Assembly: GCA_007922305.1 (NCBI GenBank)
Contig: ML677344.1
Location: 2,094,368-2,158,367 of the forward strand
Direction: 5' to 3'
DNA from: Dermatemys mawii
Lineage: Eukaryota; Chordata; Testudines; Dermatemydidae
DNA: 64,000 nt
The translations under genes were made by a program, and so were the position numbers. Numbering within the stretch: position 1 is the first letter of the stretch; each line of letters opens with the position of its first letter. A model generated the notes under the pieces. The model was not told the DNA's origin. It ran no database searches and was given only the letters and a program-made list of their open reading frames with translations. Below are positions 52,461-64,000 of this stretch, piece after piece.

Positions 52461-53700
52461 GGAGAGCAGGTGCCTTTTATTTCACACGGGTGTGAGAATT
52501 CACGTGTAACTGAGTCCCTGCTGGCATTCGGTGGGTGAACTCGACCCCTAGAGCCCCCTCACCCCCAGCCCTGCGGAAGCAATTTCAGTTTCATCTGAAT
52601 GACAGCTGCCCTTACACTAGTGCAAGACAACGCTGATGGCAAGTCATCTTCATGCTTCAGGGCCCAGCTGCCAACAGCCAAGGTCAGGAAGAAACATTCC
52701 CTGGCTGTACAGGAGTGGAGAAGCAGGGGACTTATGATGGACTGAATTTCTTCCTCCGAAACGGCTGGCACTGACTGCTGCTGTAGACAAGGTGCTGGCG
52801 TAAATAGGCCATTGGCTTCTTCTGACAGGGCCAGGCTGGAGAGTTAAATCTGGACTGTAAATTACCTTCCCTCAAAGTCTGGGCATCTTTGAGAGTGCAG
52901 GATTTACCCCTTTGTAACAGCGATCAACGAGACACCCCCCTCCACCCCCCGAAGGTCATCTGCTTTCACGGCGCTGCCTCATGTGTCAGATGATGCTGCA
53001 CTGTGACTTCCAGCTCCGATGCTGTACAGCCCTGTGGCTGGGCTCACAACTGGCACCAGGAAATCAGCTGTGTCTTGGGTTCTGTTGCAAATGTCAGTGC
53101 AGAGCCGTGGCTGACGGCTCTCAAGGATCACAATATTAGACCGAGGCACTGTCAGGAGAGCTCCAGGGAGCAGCTGCTAGATTTCCTACCAGCAGGCGCT
53201 TTAAATAAGGCGACACGATCCCCACGCTTCGGATCATGGGGTTACTGGAGGCTCGTGAGACAGGATGCCTGGTTTATGTTATTTGCAAAAGCGAATGCCG
53301 TGAGAACGGTGCCAGGTCACCAGTGCTGACTCTGCAATTGCGACAGAACCGGTGCCACAAATATACAAACGCTGGGGCCTGGAACCTGGGACCTTCAGGA
53401 GTGAAAACTCCTCTGGGAAATCCTCTGATAGACGAGAGGGAGTCTCAGGATCTCACTATAACTGTGGGGCCAACCACCAGGGGGAGACACACGCACACAG
53501 ATCCCAGGGACAAATTCTGATGGGGCAAAAACCCCATAGACACAGGCTTCTGTGCCACAGCCCTTCCTTGAGTCCTGGTCTCCCAGAGAGCGGGACAGCC
53601 CCCGGCTCCTAGATCTTCCTGCGGGACGAGCCAGAACCCAGGTCGCACACATGGCACCTGCCTTAGAACTGGGGCAGCCCCTGTCACTGCAGCTCCCCTC
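52461..53700. other. Intergenic, nothing recognised
   Basis: No gene, RNA or clear repeat; the open frames have no domain. Confidence 0.4.
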
Positions 53701-53729
53701 CACCCCGCCCCGCTATGCCAGTGCTGGGG

Positions 53730-54260
53730 CCCCTCACAGCTCTGCTGCTGGCCTTCACTCCCTGTTATAATCCCCTGGATTCCTGGCCCAGCCCCGCCCA
53801 CGGCTCCTCTAGCCGAACCCGCAGCCCCTTCCACTGCTACCCTAGCCCCGGTCTTCCCACCCCAGCCTTGCCAATCCCACATGTGACCCTGGAGTCCCTT
53901 CACACTTCTGCCAGTGCCCTTCAATCCCGACCCGCAGCCCACTCCCCGGGCTCCCTTCACAGCTCTGCTGGTGCCCCTCAATCCTAACCTGCAGCCCCCT
54001 GCTAGCCCACCCCCAGGCTCCCCTCACAGCTCTGTGGGTGCCCCTCAGGCCTGACCCGTAGCCTTCTGCTAGCCCAACCCCAGACTCCCCTCACAGCTCT
54101 GCTGGTGCCCCTCATTCCCGACCCGCAGCTCCCTCCTAGCCCACTCCCCGGGCTCCCCTCACAGCTCTGTGGGTGCCCCTCACTCCCGCCCCACAGCCCC
54201 CTGCTGGCCTATCCCCGGGATCCCCTCACAGCTCTGCCAACGCATCTCAGGGCTTCTTTT
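53730..54260 (+). repeat. Minisatellite, 67-bp unit
   Basis: The phrase cacagctctg starts at 53958, 54025, 54092, 54160 and 54227, a period of 67-68 bases. Each unit continues with ggtgcccctca and tgacccgcagc-type sequence. Two more diverged units precede it. C-rich, ends in a poly-T stretch at about 54257. Confidence 0.92.
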
Positions 54261-54664
54261 TTTTGCGGGTCTATTAACATTTTTGAAGAACGCCCCAGCA
54301 CATGGAAAGGAGGCACATGGTGGCAGGTCTCGGAGGGGTTTTCTTCCCAGACACTGAGACAGCTGGGAGAACAGAGATTTGAAATTTAAGGCTCATGATC
54401 CTTTTCCCCATGTTGTAGGGCAAAGCTGGCCTGATTCTGAGCGCGTGATGGTTTTACACCAGCCAACCTTGACTGATTTCTAAGGAGCCGCTCCCAGTTC
54501 CCACCACGGCGCGGGAGAAGCAGAATCCAGTGCAGCCAGCTGGGTTGGAAGGAGCCAAGCGCAGAAGAGGGGAACGACTCTCATTTCAGGTCTCTCATCT
54601 ATCCAGGGGACTAATGTGGCTCCTGGCACTGGTATCTCCACTCCCCCTGAAATACTTAACCCAC

Positions 54665-54775
54665 GAGCAGAGCCTTAGCCCCATTGTACAGATGAGGGAC
54701 TGAGGCACTACGTGAGTGACCCAGGGAATCTGTAGAGCAGGTGAACCCCCAGCTCCTGAGCCTCAGCCCAGCCCC
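54665..54775 (-). repeat. MIR-like SINE fragment
   Basis: In reverse: gtgcctcagtccctcatctg with its CORE flank. Confidence 0.55.
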
Positions 54776-54974
54776 CAAACCGTGTGTGTGTGGCTGCTGC
54801 TGTAATATAAGCAATGATCTTGTGCTTGCAGGGAGTTGGGCTGTGTAAACAAACAGGCCCGGCCCATCACGAGCGGCCATGGGTCTGTCATCCCTGCCTC
54901 AGAGCAGCTTTGGCATCATTCGCACCTGTGTAAAGTGCTCCTGGCACACAGCCATTCAGAGCCCGCGTGAGCTA

Positions 54975-55160
54975 GAGGGTAGGGCACAGTCCCAAAAAAC
55001 TTGAGTTCTCTTCCCAGCTCTGCCACTGACTGGCTGTGTAACCGCTGGCAAGTCATGTCGCCTCTCTGTGCCTCAGTTTCCCTTCCCACCCTTTGTCTTG
55101 TCCATTCACTGTAATGGGGCTGGGATTGACTCTATACGTATGTGCAGCGCCTGGCGCAAT
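54975..55160 (+). repeat. MIR-like SINE
   Basis: Contains ttcccagctctgccactgac, tggctgtgtaaccgctggca and ctgtgcctcagtttccc, in SINE order. Confidence 0.65.
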
Positions 55161-55674
55161 GGAATGCTCATCTCAGCTGGAGCCTCTGGCTGCTCGTGCG
55201 ATATGAGTAACATCCTGATAGTGTTTCACAGCCATTTTGCCCAGGTGTAACTGATGACACAAGGTCTGAGGTATGGGGGCGTGAGGACTAACAACTAAAC
55301 CCTCTCAGCTTCAGTTCGAAAGGGCAGAACTAGTGGAAAATTGCCAGTCACAAAAAGAGGGTGTATTTTTTGTCCAAATATGGTCTTTTTAAAAACTGAA
55401 ACTTTTCACCCTCAGTTGTCAACACTTAGCAACGGTTTCTGCTTTTTTACATTATGTTCCGAGATATTTTTAACTGAAAATTTTATTGAAAAACTGGTCC
55501 AGAAATGTTTCTTTTATCAGAACTGTGGTTTGCAGTTGAAACAAATGTAGTTTTTGGTCCACAAAGCTGATCTTGACAAAAAGTCCACCGAAATGTCACG
55601 AATACCAGAAAATTCATTCATTTCAAACCTCCGTGGAATGGAAACCATTTAAAATTGTTCATAAAATCGTTTGT

Positions 55675-55985
55675 CACAGATTCATAGATTTTTAGACCAG
55701 AAATGACCACTCAGTCACCTACTCTGATCTCCTGTAGATCACGGGCCATTCAGTTTCCTCCTCTTGCCCCTATGTTGAACCCCCAAACTTGCATTTGGCT
55801 TGAGCATGTTTTTCCAGCAAGGCGGCCAGTCTTGCCTTGAAGACATCAAAAGATGGAGAAGCTGTCACAGCCCTTGGTCGGTTGTTCTGTGCTGGGAACA
55901 TGTGCCTTATTTCAGGTCTGAATGTGTCCTGGTTCTGATTCCAGGCACTGTGGCTTGTCGGGCCTTTCTCCACTAGAGTCATGTT
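55675..55985 (-). mobile_element. CR1-like LINE 3' end, minus
   Basis: The minus strand reads NQDTFRPEIRHMFPAQNNRP and ASPSFDVFKARLAALLE, an ORF2-type C-terminus, then a tail ending at 55675 in the attcatagat-type CR1 end. Confidence 0.75.
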
Positions 55986-56820
55986 TAGAAATCAATTTTC
56001 AGCCAGCCTTACTGGAGGAAAATGTGTCTGGATTTTTATAATGCCCCCCAAATTGGTGCGGATGTCAAGATGTGGGACGGGCTGTGGGACAGGTCAGGTC
56101 TCTGTGCCGGGGAAACAAGGAATTCAGCTCAGCCAGCCTTGCGTTCTGTTTGAGTTCACAGCGTGTAGGGCCCGACTGAAAGTTAATTTGCACCAACGTA
56201 ACTGCTTTCAGTGGTGTTACCCCCTGGGCACTGAGTTCCTAACGCTTGTTGCTGAGCTCCGAAATCCACCTGGTACAAGATGCAGCCTGCAAATCAACGG
56301 AGATCAGCTTCTGACCTAGCAAATGTGGCCAGGAATGAAAAGCGGATGACAATGCCCCTGCTTAATTCGGTATTTCCAATTTTCTTCTCTTGATTGGGCT
56401 CTTCGGTTTTAATTTGATTTCCTTTATTTCTGTTTATTTCACTGGATACCAGAGCAGCTGAGCCGGCGCCTGATTTATTGTGTCTTTCCCCTCCTTCCCC
56501 CGAAACGCCCCAACCAATTTATTGCTGATGACAGAAAACAAGGGCGTTAATAACAATCCAGGGAGAAGTGGCTTTCACGTGTGTCAAGTTCAGCAGAGGC
56601 CTCTGTCCCCACCTATGATGTGGGGGTCCCTGCTTGGAATGGGGGCTTCTCACTCTCCTTTTCTGTAGAGGTCTGTCCTTGCAAAGATTTGATCCTGTCC
56701 AGCACAAACACAGGGCACAAGGTTAGAAAATGCTGGGCAGCGGGTGGTGGAGACCTTGCTTCTGCGTTATTGAGACCTCTGCTGCTAAGTCTCTCTCTTG
56801 CCAAGCAGTGAGCCTGGCTA
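55986..56820. other. Intergenic, nothing recognised
   Basis: No supported feature between the CR1 end and the minisatellite. Confidence 0.4.
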
Positions 56821-56834
56821 AGGGTGGGGAGGTG

Positions 56835-56962
56835 GCTCTGAACTGCCAGGCCCGGAGGTGCCGGGGCCCTGAACCGTCAGGCCCAGAGGTGCCGGGGCCC
56901 TGAACCGTCAGGCCCGGAGGTGCCGGGGCTCTGAACCTCCAGGCCCGGAGGTGCCGGAGCTC
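56835..56962 (+). repeat. Minisatellite, 31-bp unit
   Basis: About four copies of a unit built from aggcccggaggtgccggggc followed by ctgaaccgtc, with few differences between copies. The near identity suggests recent expansion. Confidence 0.92.
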
Positions 56963-57099
56963 AGTCCGGGTGCAAATGAAGCCTTGGCCGTGTTTCCGTA
57001 TTAAACGTCTGTCAGGGAGGTCCCTCCACACTGGATTAGTTCTGTGGCGTTTGCTACCCGGGGGAGCAGATCAGATGATCACAGCAGTCCCTACCGGCC

Positions 57100-58004
57100 A
57101 TGGAATCCATGAATCTATTTCACTGTTAGAAGAAAATTCCGGCTACCTTTCCCTGTAGCCCACCGGCTTCCCCCTCTGCCTCCCCCGCTTCTGGCTGCAG
57201 GTGGAGCCCTGAGGAGTCACTCCCTCCTTGAACAGGGCTTGGGGATGAGTCATATGTGGGAGACGTGCTGCCAGTCGGTCTCACAACCAGGGAAACCTGA
57301 CAAGGGCCTTGGATTTGCCTAGGAAGCGCTGGCAGTTTAATCAGTGAAGCTTAGCAACGAGGGCAGATTTCCTAGCCGGGGAGATGAATCAGGGCTGCTC
57401 GAGATGGGGAAGGTAATATGCTGGGTCACCCCAGACAGGGGTGGTCCCTACAGCCGGCTTTCGAGAGAGAGATCCCTTTGCTTGGCTGCAGCAAGGCTGA
57501 AAAGGAGCCAGGGGTTCCCATGACTGGAGACTTGGCAAACAGCTCCCTCTTGCTTTCCTAGCTCCCCTGGGCCTGCCCACCGATTCCTACCTGCCTGGCA
57601 GTTTCCCGGGAGGTCCCAGACTCCTCCGGTGCCCTGCTCCTGAGCTCAGATGTGTTCTGTAGCATTGGCGGAGCCGGGCACGTTCAGCACCATCTCTTCT
57701 CCAGCCCCCAAGCGGGCGAGGCTTTGTGACATGCCGCTTCCGACACCCCGATCCTGGCCTGAAGAATGGGAAAGAACTGGGTGCCACCTGTCTGCCCCGG
57801 CGTACAGAACGCAAGACACCAAGGCCAAGCCAGACCCGCCAGTAGGCTGAGCACCGTCCCGTCCCATTGCGTGTGTTCCTGGAAGATCTCTCTACACAGG
57901 CGTCACTGGGTGAATTATCTGGCATGCGCTATGCAGGACTGGCTAATCAGGGGTCCTCATCTGGTCTTCATATCTAGGAACCTTTCTGTGCATTTCCTTG
58001 AGGT
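57100..58004. other. Intergenic, nothing recognised
   Basis: No gene or clear repeat seen. Confidence 0.4.
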
Positions 58005-58338
58005 CAGGGCCGGTGCAAGGATATTTTGTGCCCTATGTGAAACTTCCACCTTGCGCCCCTCCCTCTGCCCCCACCCCCAGAGCATCGCTTATTATAAATG
58101 TTCACAATACTTTCAAAAACACACCCTCTTTAGTCACGTACACGTCCTTCCTTCCTTCTTTCATATCAAAATCGACTCCATTTTATTCTACCTTTAGAAT
58201 AGTCAATTATTGTTATTAATAACATTTATAAAATTCGAATGGCAGCTACTCTGTCATACAACAACTGACAATATCAATATGACAAATTACAATAACCTAC
58301 ACACGTATCTTCGCACATAAACCTATACACTCAAATAC

Positions 58339-58374
<36 letters not shown>

Positions 58375-58808
58375 TGACACAAAGTATTAGCGAAATGATA
58401 CAGCAGCACTTGCCAGAGTCTTAGATCTGAAACAACTCGACAAAAATAGTTCGCCTCAGTGGACAACCTCCGAAAACTAACAAACTGAGCATCACAAACA
58501 GCCTGTCAGGACAGGTAACGGCTGCGCGCGACGAGAACAATGCCGTGATTGTCACTTTGTACCGTAGTGAAGCGGTACACTTTTGCCCGCAATGCGGAGC
58601 TGGCGTAGGCTATAGCTGTAATTTAGGAGAGAACGACAAGTTAAAACGCACGTTCACGATGTTTCTCTTTTCTTCATTTATTTGTTTTCCAGCAATAATG
58701 TAAAAAAAAAAATTGGGCGCAGCTTTTTGGCTCCCCCAAATCTTGGCACCCCCAAATCTTGGCACCCTAGGCGGCCACCTAGTTCGTCTAGTGGTTACAC
58801 CGGCCCTG
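58005..58808. mobile_element. DNA transposon remnant with inverted ends, about 800 bp
   Basis: Left end cagggccggtgcaagg and right end (reverse) cagggccggtgtaacc are inverted repeats. The AT-rich middle holds a (CA)n run at 58341-58372 and no transposase. I cannot see a convincing target duplication, so the superfamily (hAT is likely) is uncertain. Confidence 0.65.
58341..58372 (+). repeat. (CA)n microsatellite
   Basis: Sixteen uninterrupted CA units inside the DNA transposon remnant. Confidence 0.97.
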
Positions 58809-58889
58809 CTAGCAGCAGGGGGGCTAGGGATGAGTATTTAGGGATGGGAGTTAGGATCACGGGATTGGAAAAGACCTTCTGGGCCATTG

Positions 58890-59740
58890 AGCCCAGCCAA
58901 AATGACACCAAATGAAGGGGTCTAACTGAGCTGTTCCCACTCAAGAAAGATCCAGCTCCAGGAGTCATTGTGGACAGGCTCTGAAAACAGCCACTCAGTG
59001 GGCAGTGACAGTCAAAAAAGCGAACAGAATGTTGGGAAACATTAGAAAAGGGAATAGATAAGACAGAAAATATCATAATGCCTCTGTCTAAATCCATGGT
59101 ACACTCACACTTCGTGTGCAGAGCTGGTCGCCCCATATAAAAAAAGATATATTGGAATTGGAAAAGATGCAGAGAAGGGCAACAAAAATGATGAGGGGTA
59201 TGGAATGGCTTCCAAAGGAAAAGAGATTAAAAAGACTGGGACTGTTCAGCTAGGAAAAGAGACAACTAAGGGGGAATAGGACAGAGGCCTATAAAATCTC
59301 GATTGGTGTGGAGAAAGTGAATAAGGAAGTATTATTTACTCCTTCTCATAACCTCTCATAACTTCTCATAACATAACTAGGGGTCACCCAATGAAATTAA
59401 TCGGCAATGGGTATAAAACAAAGGGAAGTATTTCTTCACACAATCCACAGGCAACCTGTGGAACTCCTTGCCAGGGGATTTTGTGAAGACCAAGACTATA
59501 ATAGGGATAAAAAAAAGAATTAGATAAATACCTGGAGGATGAGTTCATCACTGGCTATTAGCCAAGATGGTCAGGGATGCAACATGCTCTGAATGACCCT
59601 AGCCTCTGTTTGCCAAAAGCGGGAGTGGATTGCCACTGGATGATTCCCTGTTCTGTTCATTCCCTCTGGGGCACCTGGCATTGGCCACTGTGGGCAGACA
59701 GGATACTGGGCTGGATGGACCTTTGCTCTGACCCCGTCTG
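58890..59740 (+). mobile_element. CR1-like LINE 3' part
   Basis: Frames read VTVKKANRMLGNIRKG, then [13 protein letters not shown] and GTLARGF-like pieces with shifts, and a long 3' tail including ctggctattagccaagatgg and ctgggctggatggacctttg. Younger-looking than the other plus-strand copies. Confidence 0.8.
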
Positions 59741-60659
59741 GCCATTCACAGGCAAAAACCAACAGGTGTCACCCGCATCTGACCTCCGTGTGTGACCCAT
59801 GACCCCCCATAGAAGCACCGTCTCCCAAGCCTGGGGATCAGGCTGTCCCACAAGCCAGGCTGACTGCAGCATGTAGACAAGGACCCCAGGGACAAACAAA
59901 CGCTGTTAAAGTGCTGAGAGCACTAACTGGCTGTTCATCGAAGCTAAAACGAGCCCAAGCAGGCAGCCGGGAAGGGGGAGGGGAAACAAGCCCCAAAATA
60001 AAAGACTTTGATGGTTCGTGTCAGCCGGCCACTCCAATGGAAGGGAAAAACCCCGGCACTCAGTACACACACAGCCCTCTTATTTAATTACCGCGAGCAG
60101 GCGGAAAGGTGAGACCACTTCTCTTGACATCTCGGCAATTTATCGGCGCCCACCCAGCCAGCATGGAGACGTGCGTGTGGCTAGAATAATGAAGTCTGAG
60201 TGCTCCAGATGCCTTCACTGACCGACGTACAAGGGACGGGGATCGTCATACACGACGTGCCCGGCTCTAACTTCATTAAGAACCAAAAGAAGTCAAAGCT
60301 GGGGGAGGCGGCTGCTCCCTTTCCCTGTTTCCACTTCCCGGGGAGTTTGGTCCATCCCTTTCTGGCTTGGAGAACAGCAAGTTCATCGGGGCGATGGGAG
60401 CGATCATGGCCTCGAGACTATGGGAGGGTGTAGGAACAGGGTCAGAGCAGTTTAAATCCGTGGTGACCCTCTCACGGTGCTCACTGTGTGCCGGGTTTCA
60501 AAAGCCAGCCAGAGCAGCGATGTGGATGGAGCTAAGTCCATTACTCTGGATTGCTAAAGTCATTGCTGTAATTACTGTAGTAGGAAGAGAGCCTAAGACA
60601 GAGGCCTGGTATGAGGGAGGCACCACTCACAGAATCTGGGGGCAAGAACAGGGCGGATA
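59741..60659. other. Intergenic, nothing recognised
   Basis: No supported feature. Confidence 0.4.
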
Positions 60660-61205
60660 GTGCAGAAATACACATTCCTAAGAAGTGCTAGTCACAGAGA
60701 ACTCATGCAAACACATCCCAATATCTAGTGCTACCAGAACATCCTGATAACAAGGATGGTACAAAAACACTCTCCAAGGATAAGGGGAACACACTGACCC
60801 CCTCCTAAAAGATAAGGTCAGGATGGCAGTACGCAATAGAAATGTTTTGCTCAAACCAGTATGTACAGGTTAATGAGTGATAACTAGCCACATCAGGGGG
60901 TAGTAATTAACTATGTCAGAGGGGAAGTACTAATTTGTTTGTATTGCGGTATAAAGATGTATCTTACAGGGAGTATCTTTGTCTGGCCTAAGGAGGAACA
61001 GAAAGTCTCACCGTTCACTGAACTGGTTCATTGTTACGGGTATACATGTATTAGTGGTCCGGTAAAGTCTGCAGGATACTAGTACTGTGCTTCGTCGACA
61101 ATAAACCTGGCCAGGTGCCTTTGTCCCTTAACAGATCTTGTGGTCATTGGACGGTTCACTGAGGTGTGCTGTGCCAGCTGTCTGCACAGGGCTGGGGCAG
61201 CACAG
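60660..61205 (+). mobile_element. Probable solo LTR of an endogenous retroelement
   Basis: AT-rich block with a TATA box (tataaag, 60950-60956) and AATAAA (61100-61105) 150 bases later, followed by a GT-containing stretch: the U3-R-U5 order of an LTR. No adjoining internal genes, so a solo LTR. Ends are approximate. Confidence 0.55.
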
Positions 61206-62450
61206 AAAAGGAACACACTCACTCAGCCAAACATCTATCAACACCTAACCACACAGGTGACGACTGAGCTGGTAAGTAAGCATGCTGTCTGCTGTAGGAA
61301 TTGCAATCTAACATGACAAAAAAACCACGAGCTAGGGAACTCCCTTATCTCCTCCCTGCAAACCCCACACGATATCACAAAAACGGAAGCTTTAGAAACA
61401 ATAACAAAAGAGAGCTGCAGGGTCTGTCTAGAGGGGAGGCAGGGCGAGGAGCGTGCCTATGCCCAGAGCACAAGAAAATTTAGAGCAAAGTTCGATGCGT
61501 ATGTTGGAGGGACAGGCGGGGGAATAACTGGCAATTCAGAGCTACCTGTCACTCAGCAGTCACAGTTTCCAGGGTTTCATGAGCACTGTTTCTTATGTTC
61601 ACATACACTGTGCACAATCCCTTCCATTTGGGTTCAAACCAACCTCAAGGCGAAATGAGCTGCTGAGTTTGGCTTGGTTTCGCTCAGTTCAGCTGCCGTG
61701 ACCTTGAAGGAACTGGGCCCTGTGATGTCCATGGACCATGGGCAAAGCCCGGGTAGGTGGATTTAGACACCCCCACCTTTTCTTCTCTCTCCGTGTGCGT
61801 GTACATATATCTGTGGAGGTGATCTCCGTGTGATACATTGCACAGATTAGTGATCAATTGCATGGGCGTGTAATAAGCAAACGTATCATCTCCCTGTGCA
61901 TTTTAGCACATGCCCACATGACTGCACCACCAATCCATTTTTCCTGGGGCTCCTTTTGATCTTCCTAACCCCTCACCAGCTTTAGCTTAAAAACCAAACA
62001 AACCCAGCCTGGAATGGAAATGTCTCTAGCAAGCGCCAGTGCTGGCTTTTCAAGGTGTCAAAATGTCATGGCTTTAAAACCCAGGGTTAGCCTTGAGTCC
62101 CTGCTGGAGTGGGGAGATTGATCTCATGGATGCGGGGGACGCCAGGGAGTTAGTGACTAGGCTAGGGGAATGTGAGAATCCTTCTGATACCAAACAAGAC
62201 AGAGAACTATTGTCTTGTTGGTATTAATACTTTTGTTCATTGATTAAATGGACTAAGAAAATGCCTAGAAATAACCATTAATTTCCAAGGTAATGTAAAG
62301 TAAACACAAGTAATTGTATTACTTAGTACCAGCCGCTAAAAATGACAGAGGGATCCACTGAAGTCTTGTGTCAAGCTTCAGCGAGTTTTGGATCATGGCC
62401 CAGGTAGTCTTTTCTCTTTGAACAGGCTGTTGGCTAGAAGGGAAGGCAGC
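61206..62450. other. Intergenic, one short hairpin
   Basis: No gene seen. An inverted repeat at 62187-62224 forms a 14-bp stem with one bulged A and a 9-nt loop; too short for an ordinary microRNA precursor. Confidence 0.4.
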
Positions 62451-62454
62451 GCTG

Positions 62455-62670
62455 TCTTGCAGTTAGAGCAGAGGACCAGAGAGTTAAATCTCCCCAGTCC
62501 CATTGTCAGCTTTGCCGCTGACTTTCTGCATGGGTAAGTCGTTGTACTGCTCTGTGCTTCGGTTTCCCCATTGGTAAAATGGGGGTTAATCATACTGCCC
62601 TGCCCTCACTGAGGGGCTCTGGGGCTGAATTGAGTTTGTACTGTGCTTTGAGATCCATGGAGGGGCAGAG
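62455..62670 (+). repeat. MIR-like tRNA SINE
   Basis: Head cttgcagttagagcagagg, CORE agctttgccgctgact, body ctgtgcttcggtttccccat and tail ctgtgctttgagatccatgg. Confidence 0.65.
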
Positions 62671-62724
62671 CTGTAACAGTCAGGACACAAATAGGCTCTT
62701 AAGATACAAAATGTAACTGAACTT

Positions 62725-62860
62725 AACCGGGGACTTAGAGGCTGTTCCTAGCTCTGCCACCACCCTGCTGGGTGACCTTGGGGGAGTCACTTTCCTCGCC
62801 CCGGGTGCCATGGGGTTCCAAATTCCCTGGCGTCTCCACGGTGCTTTGAGTCCCGGCAGG
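62725..62860 (+). repeat. MIR-like SINE fragment
   Basis: Contains ctagctctgccaccaccctg, ctgggtgaccttgggggagt and a tail gtgctttgagtcccgg. Lies just after another SINE in the same orientation. Confidence 0.55.
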
Positions 62861-62969
62861 TGCTGGAGGTGCAGGCTGTATTACGATAGACCACACTGGG
62901 ACCTGTAGGGGCGAAGCCTGGAATGGCCTAACATGACCCAACGGCTCCTTCCTCTCTCTGAGCACCAGG

Positions 62970-63470
62970 ATCCTAACGAAGCAGCTGTTGCGTTAATGAG
63001 CCCTGCACACACAGCGTGGAGCAGCCGTGCTGGCGGCACCTCCCCACGGAAGGTTAGCGCCGGGGTTCCCCACCCCGCCGCCTGATTGTTCCAGTTTAAT
63101 TTGCTCATCAGCACAGCGGCTCCCCTGTTCCGCACTTCGTCTCCTTCAAAGAGCGAGCGGGGCAGCCGGTCCTTTGCTGGGCACCGCGGTCCCTCGCCTT
63201 TCATCCTGCCGGCAGCCGGCGATCCCCCTCCAAGGCCCCGCAGCCCGCTTCCCACCGCAATTAGACCCACCGAAAGGAACGTGGGGTCACGGCCTGAGCT
63301 CCTGGTGCTGGATGCAGGCTCCAGCCGCGAGAGCTTTAATGATAAGCTGCTGACGGAGGGGGTCACAGAGTCCTACAATCCCAACTCCTCTGCTGCGATT
63401 GCTCTGCTAATAGCCTGCTCTGCAGAATCAGAGAGGTTTTCGCCACCGGCTCCCTCCAGGCCCACGTTTT
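62970..63470. promoter_or_regulatory. Repeat-free candidate regulatory segment
   Basis: About 500 bases without any recognised repeat, relatively CpG-rich in the middle, holding several homeodomain-type TAAT sites next to Maf-like tgctgac or gctgacg sites (gttaatgagccctgc, tttaatttgctcatcagc, ctttaatgataagctgctga). Could be a distal enhancer; conservation not testable here. Confidence 0.25.
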
Positions 63471-63567
63471 GGATGGATTGATTCAATGTTTTAAAGCAGA
63501 TCTTCATTCTAGCAAAGGGCGGGGGATTCTGCCCCACAGCCTGAAAGCTGGTGTAATGCCAACAAAT

Positions 63568-63775
63568 CCCGGTGGTCGGCGAGCGGGATTGAACTGGGGA
63601 CCTCCAGAGCTTAGTGCATCAGCCTCTACAGCATGAGCTAAAAGCCAAGCACCTCTTAGCTAAGGCTGTAGAACAGACTCATTTTCTCTCTCTCTCTCTC
63701 TAAGTGGGCTCAGGGCCACTAGATGGGCTAGAACATCACACCCAGAAGGCGTGTGGGTTACACGGGCAGAGATGC
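63568..63775 (-). repeat. tRNA-derived SINE, second type
   Basis: In reverse: tagctcatgctgtagaggct (A box), then ggaggtccccagttcaatcc (B box). A (TC)n run (63685-63701) lies on the 5' side. It differs from the 10903 SINE in head sequence and lacks its CR1-like tail. Confidence 0.5.
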
Positions 63776-64000
63776 TGCTATCTGGGAGTCGGAGCACAAC
63801 TGAGCCTTTTCCTCATGGCTAAGCAAGGGGGCTTGATTCACCCACCTTTGCTCACAAAGAAATCACTGGGCTTCCCTGTTCGGTGTCACTGAGCTGGTGG
63901 ATTCCTCTTGGGCGGAGTTACAACGGCCTTTTCATTTCTCTAGCACTGCCCATCCCAAAAGGGACTAGGACCTGGGCTACACTGGGGGAGGTGGTTTCGA

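Noticed and set aside
38423..64000. PDE2A first exons or a miR-139 precursor
   Set aside because: Expected nearby from mammalian gene order, but no matching protein start or microRNA sequence is visible.
1..64000. CRISPR, phage, toxin-antitoxin or other prokaryotic system
   Set aside because: The window is vertebrate nuclear DNA with introns and LINE/SINE repeats; no such structure is present.

Overview
This is a nuclear vertebrate genomic window, most likely from a cryptodiran turtle. The coding sequence is vertebrate and split by short introns with GT-AG junctions. The interspersed repeats are those of a reptile: many CR1 LINE fragments, a tRNA-headed SINE with a CR1-like tail of the cryptodiran turtle type (10903-11094, minus), small non-autonomous hAT elements, MIR-like SINE fragments and a few LTR-like segments. 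There is no bacterial operon, CRISPR array or phage. The turtle assignment is an inference from the repeats.

Positions 3647-38422 on the plus strand hold the 3' half of one gene that I recognise as ARAP1 (ArfGAP with RhoGAP domain, ankyrin repeats and PH domains 1). I could place 19 constitutive coding exons whose phases all join, giving 713 residues and a stop, plus a 33-nt candidate cassette microexon at 24321-24353. The window encodes, in order, PH3, PH4, RhoGAP (with its arginine finger), a Ras-association domain, PH5 and the C-terminus. The SAM, PH1, PH2, ArfGAP and ankyrin exons must lie to the left of the window.

Layout: 1-3646 is intron with a CpG-rich patch near 2265-2720. 3647-10653 carries the PH3 and PH4 exons, interrupted by a 2.6-kb CR1 with a hAT element inside it. 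12745-16195 is the RhoGAP, 18277-20173 the RA domain, 21715-33228 PH5, 33950-34105 the tail, and 38405-38422 the last six codons including the stop. From 38.4 kb to the right edge I find no convincing coding exon. That stretch is intergenic and repeat-rich, with a few GC-rich or motif-rich segments that could be regulatory. In mammals the next gene in this direction is PDE2A (from memory), but none of its exons is recognisable here.

Nothing here looks like a new biological system. The points most worth checking are the microexon, the possible internal CpG-island promoter, a possible spliced 3' UTR, CTCF-like motifs including a divergent pair at 49.06/49.33 kb, and a roughly 200-bp direct duplication that brackets exon 16 of the window. 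Exon numbers below count within the window only.
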